Positions 60,137-64,000 of a stretch of DNA of 64,000 nt are shown piece after piece. How positions within the stretch are numbered: position 1 is the first letter of the stretch; every line of letters starts with the position of its first letter. The DNA comes from GCA-002722245 sp038154685 (GTDB lineage: Bacteria; Bacteroidota; Bacteroidia; Flavobacteriales_C; GCA-002722245): NCBI GenBank assembly GCA_038154685.1, contig JAYPYW010000001.1, positions 1-64,000 of the forward strand, read 5' to 3'. Made by a program: the position numbers and the translations under genes. A model generated the notes under the pieces. It searched no databases, was not told the DNA's origin, and saw only the letters and a list, made by a program, of their open reading frames with translations.

Positions 60137-60970
60137 TTATTCACTAAAAATTTCTACTCTGTTTAGAGTTATAACAGAAGAAAGCTGATTTGGCATAATA
60201 CCTTTGATACTTTTTCCCTCTTTGTTTTTTAAATCAATTTTTACACTGTGAGTTCCTTGTGTTAATCCGCTTATCCAGAAAGGAGCCCATTTTGTTATTT
60301 TGAATACTGACTTATCAATTGTAAGCTCAATAAAGTTACCATTCGATAGATCGACATTTTTCAGATAGAAGTCAAATAAAATCTTATTCTGAATTGTTGG
60401 CTCGTAACTTCCTCTTGGTTGAAGTAATGCTACTACTGTATCAGCCAAATTTGTTTCCGAAAAACAACCTGAAGGATCTGCATTTACTTTGAATAAAAAC
60501 GAAGCATTCTTATTCTTTAAACTCAAATCGTAAGATCTACTCAAATAACATAAAAAAAGATTTGTTCCCTTAAGAATATCTGTTTCAAAATCGCTCGAAA
60601 TCACTTTAGTTACCTCTCCACTCGGAGTTAATATTCCTAAATATTGCCCTCCTTCATTTAATCGAACATTATGCTTTTCTTCCTCAGCAGTTTTCTGTCC
60701 AAGATTGAATAACTCGTTTTTAAATTCGATTTTGTTGATCCCTAATTTGAAGGTTTGATTTTGAGATGAAATTTTAGTGGTTACATCACTAAAAGTAGGA
60801 AAATCAGTAAATTCAGTAAGTTTTATCCCACCTGTCTCTAAAATTATTGGGTTATAATTTGAAATAGCTAAAGCCTTATCAATTTCTTCTTGAGAAATAT
60901 TTTCTTCGTCATCACCACCACAGGAAATGAGCAACAAACAAGCAAAAAGGTATAAAAAGATGTTTTTCAT
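60137..60970 (-). CDS. Hypothetical lipoprotein, possibly surface exposed
   Basis: A 277-residue lipoprotein (lipobox CLLLISC, Cys17). Residues directly after the Cys are GGDDEEN, an acidic stretch resembling the lipoprotein export signals that send Bacteroidota lipoproteins to the cell surface. The mature part looks beta-rich, with a C-terminal segment FIELTIDKSVFKITKWAPFW and THSVKIDLKNKEGKSIKG. I recognise no family. It is monocistronic. Confidence 0.7.
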   Translation of the reverse strand: MKNIFLYLFACLLLISCGGDDEENISQEEIDKALAISNYNPIILETGGIKLTEFTDFPTFSDVTTKISSQNQTFKLGINKIEFKNELFNLGQKTAEEEKHNVRLNEGGQYLGILTPSGEVTKVISSDFETDILKGTNLFLCYLSRSYDLSLKNKNASFLFKVNADPSGCFSETNLADTVVALLQPRGSYEPTIQNKILFDFYLKNVDLSNGNFIELTIDKSVFKITKWAPFWISGLTQGTHSVKIDLKNKEGKSIKGIMPNQLSSVITLNRVEIFSE

Positions 60971-61052
60971 CTACAAAATCATTTGAATCGCTAAAATAAG
61001 CGAAAATAATGAAGAGATATAGGATAAATAGAATTTCGTTAAAACAAAAAAA

Positions 61053-61068
61053 GGGACTAAAAAGTCCC
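61053..61068 (-). terminator. Terminator of the universal stress protein gene
   Basis: GGGACT / AGTCCC with an AAAA loop; T-run on the minus strand. It lies 31 bases past the stop. Confidence 0.85.
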
Positions 61069-61099
61069 CCAAGGCATTGTTTATTTTAGTCTTTAAGAA

Positions 61100-61939
61100 T
61101 TATAAAGTCTGGTAATCTCCAAATAATGGTGACTTGTTAATAAAGTCAGATGATGGGTTAACCATTAAAACTGGAATCTGCGCTTCGTTTGTAATTAACT
61201 CTTCTTCTGAGTTCTTTAAGAAAGCGTTAATCGAACGGTAGTTTAAGTTTAATACCGCAATGAAGTCAGCGTTAATACTTGCTGCGTAACGAGTAATTTG
61301 CTTAACAAAATCACCTGGTCCATCAGCTTTCTCAACTACATAATCAATTCCATGCTTGTCGAAAAACTTCTTAGTATATGCAACATTGTTCTCAATCTTC
61401 TGAGCATCAAACTTATCGTCGTCGTAATCTGCAAAAATGTGGACTTTAGCTCCTAATTTGTTAGCCATAGAAGCTGTTACTGAAATCTTTTGTTTTGTTT
61501 CCGCCTTGAAATCAATTGGGAAAACCAAATCTTTATAAGTTTCTGGAACAACCTTATCCTGAACAACAATAAATGGAATTGTTGAACTTGTGATAACTTT
61601 CATAGCGTAAGATCCAGTAATATGCTGAATTCCTTTACGACCATGAGTTCCCATGATGATTAATCTTGCGCCCTCGTACTCTGCAACTTTATGAATATCA
61701 TCAAAAATATTACCTGAAACAACCTTACCAACAGTTGGAATGTTATGTTCTTTGCTAACGTTTTCAGCGATTGGATCTAATTTTTCTCTTGCTTCTTCTG
61801 TTTTTGAATCTCTATCAACAACATGCAATAGAACGATCTCTCCTTCCATAATACTTGCGATTTTAATTGCATGCTTTAAAGCTGTTTCTGCAACTGATGT
61901 AAAATCGGTAGGTACTAAAATTTTATAAACGTCTTTCAT
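61100..61939 (-). CDS. Universal stress protein, tandem UspA domains
   Basis: A 279-residue protein with two Usp folds. The first (1-150) begins YKILVPTDFTSVAETALKHAIKIAS and carries the ATP-binding pattern GxxG(9x)GS in IMGTHGRKGIQHITGSYAM. The second (about 155-279) begins YKDLVFPIDFKAETKQKISVTASM but its glycine motif is degenerate (VLNLNYRSINAFLKNSEEE). One domain therefore probably binds nucleotide. These proteins accumulate under growth arrest and stress. It is monocistronic with its own terminator. Confidence 0.93.
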   Translation of the reverse strand: MKDVYKILVPTDFTSVAETALKHAIKIASIMEGEIVLLHVVDRDSKTEEAREKLDPIAENVSKEHNIPTVGKVVSGNIFDDIHKVAEYEGARLIIMGTHGRKGIQHITGSYAMKVITSSTIPFIVVQDKVVPETYKDLVFPIDFKAETKQKISVTASMANKLGAKVHIFADYDDDKFDAQKIENNVAYTKKFFDKHGIDYVVEKADGPGDFVKQITRYAASINADFIAVLNLNYRSINAFLKNSEEELITNEAQIPVLMVNPSSDFINKSPLFGDYQTL

Positions 61940-62086
61940 AATCTGATGTAACTTAATTAATATAACTTCTTACTGATGCCCCCAAAATAACCATAAATTG
62001 AGCAACAACAATATCAAAATTAAAATTTTACAATAAAATCAAAGATTTTTAACCCTAGAATCAATCAAGAATATGATTAATCTCAT

Positions 62087-62581
62087 CTATTTCTTAAAAA
62101 CAGGAACAGTAGAACAAGCCTCTCCAAACATTAAACTTTTTACTACTGGTTGAAGTTTTTGAGTGATATTGATATAAGCGCTATCTGGAATTGATTCCTC
62201 TCCGCAACCTTTAATAATCACTCGTTTATCTTGATAGTCAGATTCGTTAATTGCCTCAATGGAACGACGCAATAATGCTCCTTTTAAATGAGCTAAGTTT
62301 CCTCTAATTACCAATGAAGCATATGGTTGAAGTACAGAGGAAATCAACATATAAGCCCATAATGGAATAATTCCTTCCGAAGAGTTTGTAACTGCTACAA
62401 AGGCATCTTGATATTCAGACCAATCCTTGTTTTTCAATTGGTCACGAAAATCTTTTTCACGAAGGATTAAACCCTCATACATAAAGTCTTTTAGGTCTAT
62501 AACAACCTGTTTACCTGATGGAATAAAATCCACTAGGTCCAATGTTATTAATCCGCTTTTCTCGACTTTATTTTCAATCAC
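62087..62581 (-). CDS. DUF2480 family protein
   Basis: A 164-residue protein of the DUF2480 family, found almost only in Bacteroidota and nearly always at the end of the suf operon. It starts with GTG (VIENKVEKSGLITLDL) 12 bases after the sufT stop. Typical segments are SGKQVVIDLKDFMYEGLILREKDFR and LWAYMLISSVLQPYA. Two Cys residues (IIKGCGEES, GEACSTVPVF) might bear on iron-sulfur work, which is inferred from location only. Confidence 0.88.
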   Translation of the reverse strand: MIENKVEKSGLITLDLVDFIPSGKQVVIDLKDFMYEGLILREKDFRDQLKNKDWSEYQDAFVAVTNSSEGIIPLWAYMLISSVLQPYASLVIRGNLAHLKGALLRRSIEAINESDYQDKRVIIKGCGEESIPDSAYINITQKLQPVVKSLMFGEACSTVPVFKK

Positions 62582-62593
62582 GATGTGATAATT

Positions 62594-62914
62594 TTAAATC
62601 ATTCCTAATTCAATCTGAGCTTCCTCGCTCATCATGTGGCGATCCCAAGTTGGTTCAAATACGATATTTACTTTACAAAATTTCACCAATTCCATTCCTC
62701 CCACTTTTCCTTCTACCTCAGCAGGTAAAGTTTCAGCTGCAGGGCAGTTTGGAGAAGTTAAAGTCATGTCAATTTTTACAATCGCATCGTCATCAATCTT
62801 GATATCATAAATCAATCCCAATTCGTAGATGTCTACTGGGATTTCTGGATCGTAAATAGTTTTAATAACTAAAACGATGTGCTCTTCTAATTCTTTCTTA
62901 TCAAAATCAGCCAT
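62594..62914 (-). CDS. SufT / MIP18-family iron-sulfur assembly protein (DUF59)
   Basis: A 106-residue DUF59 protein: VIKTIYDPEIPVDIYELGLIYDIKID, then DMTLTSPNCPAAETLP with the single conserved Cys. The C-terminus (VNIVFEPTWDRHMMSEEAQIELGM) is standard. Members help mature or deliver iron-sulfur clusters. It lies 10 bases after sufE in the suf operon. Confidence 0.92.
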   Translation of the reverse strand: MADFDKKELEEHIVLVIKTIYDPEIPVDIYELGLIYDIKIDDDAIVKIDMTLTSPNCPAAETLPAEVEGKVGGMELVKFCKVNIVFEPTWDRHMMSEEAQIELGMI

Positions 62915-62924
62915 TCTCCTCTAA

Positions 62925-63341
62925 TTATGCCTTGCTAAAAGCAAGTGCGTAAGCTTTCATTTTCTTTATCATAGCCACCAAACCGTTACTCCTGTTTGGC
63001 GATAAGTGTTCCTTTAATCCGATTTCATCAACAAATGATAAATCATTATCAACGATGTCTTGTGCTGGCTGACCGTTAAATACTTTAACCAACAAAGCGA
63101 TAATTCCTTTAGTAATGATCGCATCACTGTCAGCTTCAAAGTACACAATTCCATCTTTATTTTCAGCTGTTAGCCATACTTGACTCTGACAACCTTTAAC
63201 GATGTTATCTTCAACCTTGTCTTCAGCTTTCATGTCTGGTAAATCTTTTCCAAGGGAAATGATATACTCATATTTGTCGGCCCAATCTTCGAAAAGATCA
63301 AAGTCTTCAACTAATTCCGCTGCTACTTTCTGTACACTCAT
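62925..63341 (-). CDS. sufE: Cysteine desulfuration protein SufE
   Basis: SufE accepts the persulfide sulfur from SufS and passes it to the SufBCD scaffold. The 138 residues have the active Cys in NIVKGCQSQVWLTA, plus the N-terminal FDLFEDWADKYEYIISLGKDLP. It starts five bases after the sufS stop, so the two are tightly coupled. Confidence 0.95.
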   Translation of the reverse strand: MSVQKVAAELVEDFDLFEDWADKYEYIISLGKDLPDMKAEDKVEDNIVKGCQSQVWLTAENKDGIVYFEADSDAIITKGIIALLVKVFNGQPAQDIVDNDLSFVDEIGLKEHLSPNRSNGLVAMIKKMKAYALAFSKA

Positions 63342-63346
63342 ATCTA

Positions 63347-64000
63347 TTATAAAAGCATATTTAAAGCACGCTTTAAAGCGGCAATAAATACATCTACTTC
63401 TTCTTTTGTATTATAAAATGCGAACGACGCTCTGGCAGTACCAGTCACATTACATCTATGCATTAATGGCTCAGTACAATGGTGTCCTGTTCTTACTGCC
63501 ACACCTAATTGATCTAGGATTGTTCCCATATCATAATGGTGTGCCTTTTCATGAACAAAACTTAATACTCCAGCCTTATTTTTTGCTGTTCCTACGATCC
63601 TGATTCCTTCAATCTGACTGATTTGTTCAGTGGCATATTCCAATAACTCATCTTCATGAGCATGAACAGCCTCCCAATCTAGCTCATTCAAATAATCAAC
63701 CGCAGCTCCAAGTCCGATTCCACCGGCAATATTAGGCGTACCAGCTTCAAACTTATGTGGTAAATCGTTGTAAGTTGTTTTCTCAAAAGAAACGGTCTTA
63801 ATCATGTCGCCACCACCTTGGTAAGGAGGTAACTTATCCAACCACTCTTTCTTTCCGTAAAGGATTCCAATTCCTGTTGGTCCAAACATTTTATGACCAC
63901 TGAAAGCGTAGAATTCACAGTCTAGTTCCTGAACATCTACCTTCATGTGTGGAACACTTTGCGCACCGTCAAATAAAACTGGAATATCTAAAGCATGAGC
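63347..64000 (-). CDS. sufS: Cysteine desulfurase SufS (partial, start beyond the window)
   Basis: The C-terminal ~217 residues of a SufS-type PLP desulfurase, which extracts sulfur from cysteine for iron-sulfur clusters. The frame runs off the right edge; the ATG at 63946 is internal, because upstream codons read AHALDIPVLFDGAQSVPH in the family pattern. The PLP Lys is in FYAFSGHKMFGPTGIG and the active Cys in RTGHHCTEPLM. The sufBCD genes should lie to the right. Confidence 0.95.
   Translation of the reverse strand, partial: AHALDIPVLFDGAQSVPHMKVDVQELDCEFYAFSGHKMFGPTGIGILYGKKEWLDKLPPYQGGGDMIKTVSFEKTTYNDLPHKFEAGTPNIAGGIGLGAAVDYLNELDWEAVHAHEDELLEYATEQISQIEGIRIVGTAKNKAGVLSFVHEKAHHYDMGTILDQLGVAVRTGHHCTEPLMHRCNVTGTARASFAFYNTKEEVDVFIAALKRALNMLL

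Noticed and set aside
62035..62049. AAAATC-AAA-GATTTT hairpin after DUF2480 as a terminator
   Set aside because: The stem is only six A/T-rich pairs and could occur by chance in this AT-rich spacer.
1..64000. CRISPR arrays, tRNA or rRNA genes, complete insertion sequences, phage genes, origin of replication
   Set aside because: No regularly spaced identical repeats, no cloverleaf or rRNA-like sequence, and no transposase, integrase or phage structural protein was found in any gene. No cluster of DnaA boxes was noticed.

Overview
The window comes from a low-GC member of the Bacteroidota, most likely a marine Flavobacteriia or Cryomorphaceae-like bacterium. The evidence is the maeB-ruvA-sprA and ricT-gldH-PBP1A gene orders, a type IX secretion (T9SS) type-B sorting domain at 18.6-21.2 kb, lipoproteins with Bacteroidota-style signals, and promoters with the TAnnTTTG -7 element instead of a sigma70 TATAAT. 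Several genes appear to start with TTG or GTG, and Shine-Dalgarno sequences are rare. Two runs of ten N show that the sequence is a draft assembly.

Layout. 0-10.4 kb: a broken sirtuin at the edge, then malic enzyme, RuvA and the giant T9SS translocon SprA. 10.5-18.5 kb (minus strand): a lipoprotein, then the fatty-acid/envelope operon yceD-rpmF-plsX-fabH-accB-accC, preceded by pdxA and a leucyl aminopeptidase. 18.6-25.1 kb: a T9SS-secreted surface protein, a small unknown gene behind a terminator-like leader, an acyl carrier protein with an MBOAT acyltransferase, QueG and an RsuA-family pseudouridine synthase. 25.1-29 kb: GAF membrane protein, PAS histidine kinase, single-domain response regulator, TadA. 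29-36.3 kb: AspS, VanZ-like, ComF, a coiled-coil protein, MgtE, a 2-hydroxyacid dehydrogenase, and SiaC/SiaB. 36.3-41.4 kb: citrate synthase, a periplasmic beta-propeller sensor fused to a PP2C phosphatase, and a small partner gene. 41.4-48.9 kb: a MoxR/DUF58/DUF4350/DUF4129/SpoIIM membrane-stress cluster divergent from an RDD protein. 48.9-54.3 kb: an inverted-repeat element, an arginine-codon-rich leader ORF, the arginine genes GNAT, argG, argC and argD, and menC on the opposite strand. 54.4-60 kb: YwbE, an ArsR/ArsI pair with a perfect operator palindrome, PBP1A, GldH and RicT. 60-64 kb: a lipoprotein, a universal stress protein and the tail of the suf operon (DUF2480, SufT, SufE, SufS).

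Most notable observations. (1) A 25-codon leader ORF carrying four Arg codons in six lies between a good promoter and the first arginine-biosynthesis gene, and one arm of a hairpin covers those codons. This looks like an attenuator. (2) gldH carries an in-frame TGA, after which 30 conserved-looking codons continue in frame to the usual TAATG junction with PBP1A. (3) DUF58 has a similar in-frame TAA near its start, and the edge sirtuin has a TAG. (4) A terminator hairpin abuts the start codon of an unknown gene and may end a small RNA or act as an attenuator. (5) A 129-bp element has GC-rich inverted ends built of 9-bp units. (6) A perfect 20-bp inverted repeat lies upstream of the response regulator. 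(7) A pseudouridine synthase has Glu in place of the catalytic Asp.
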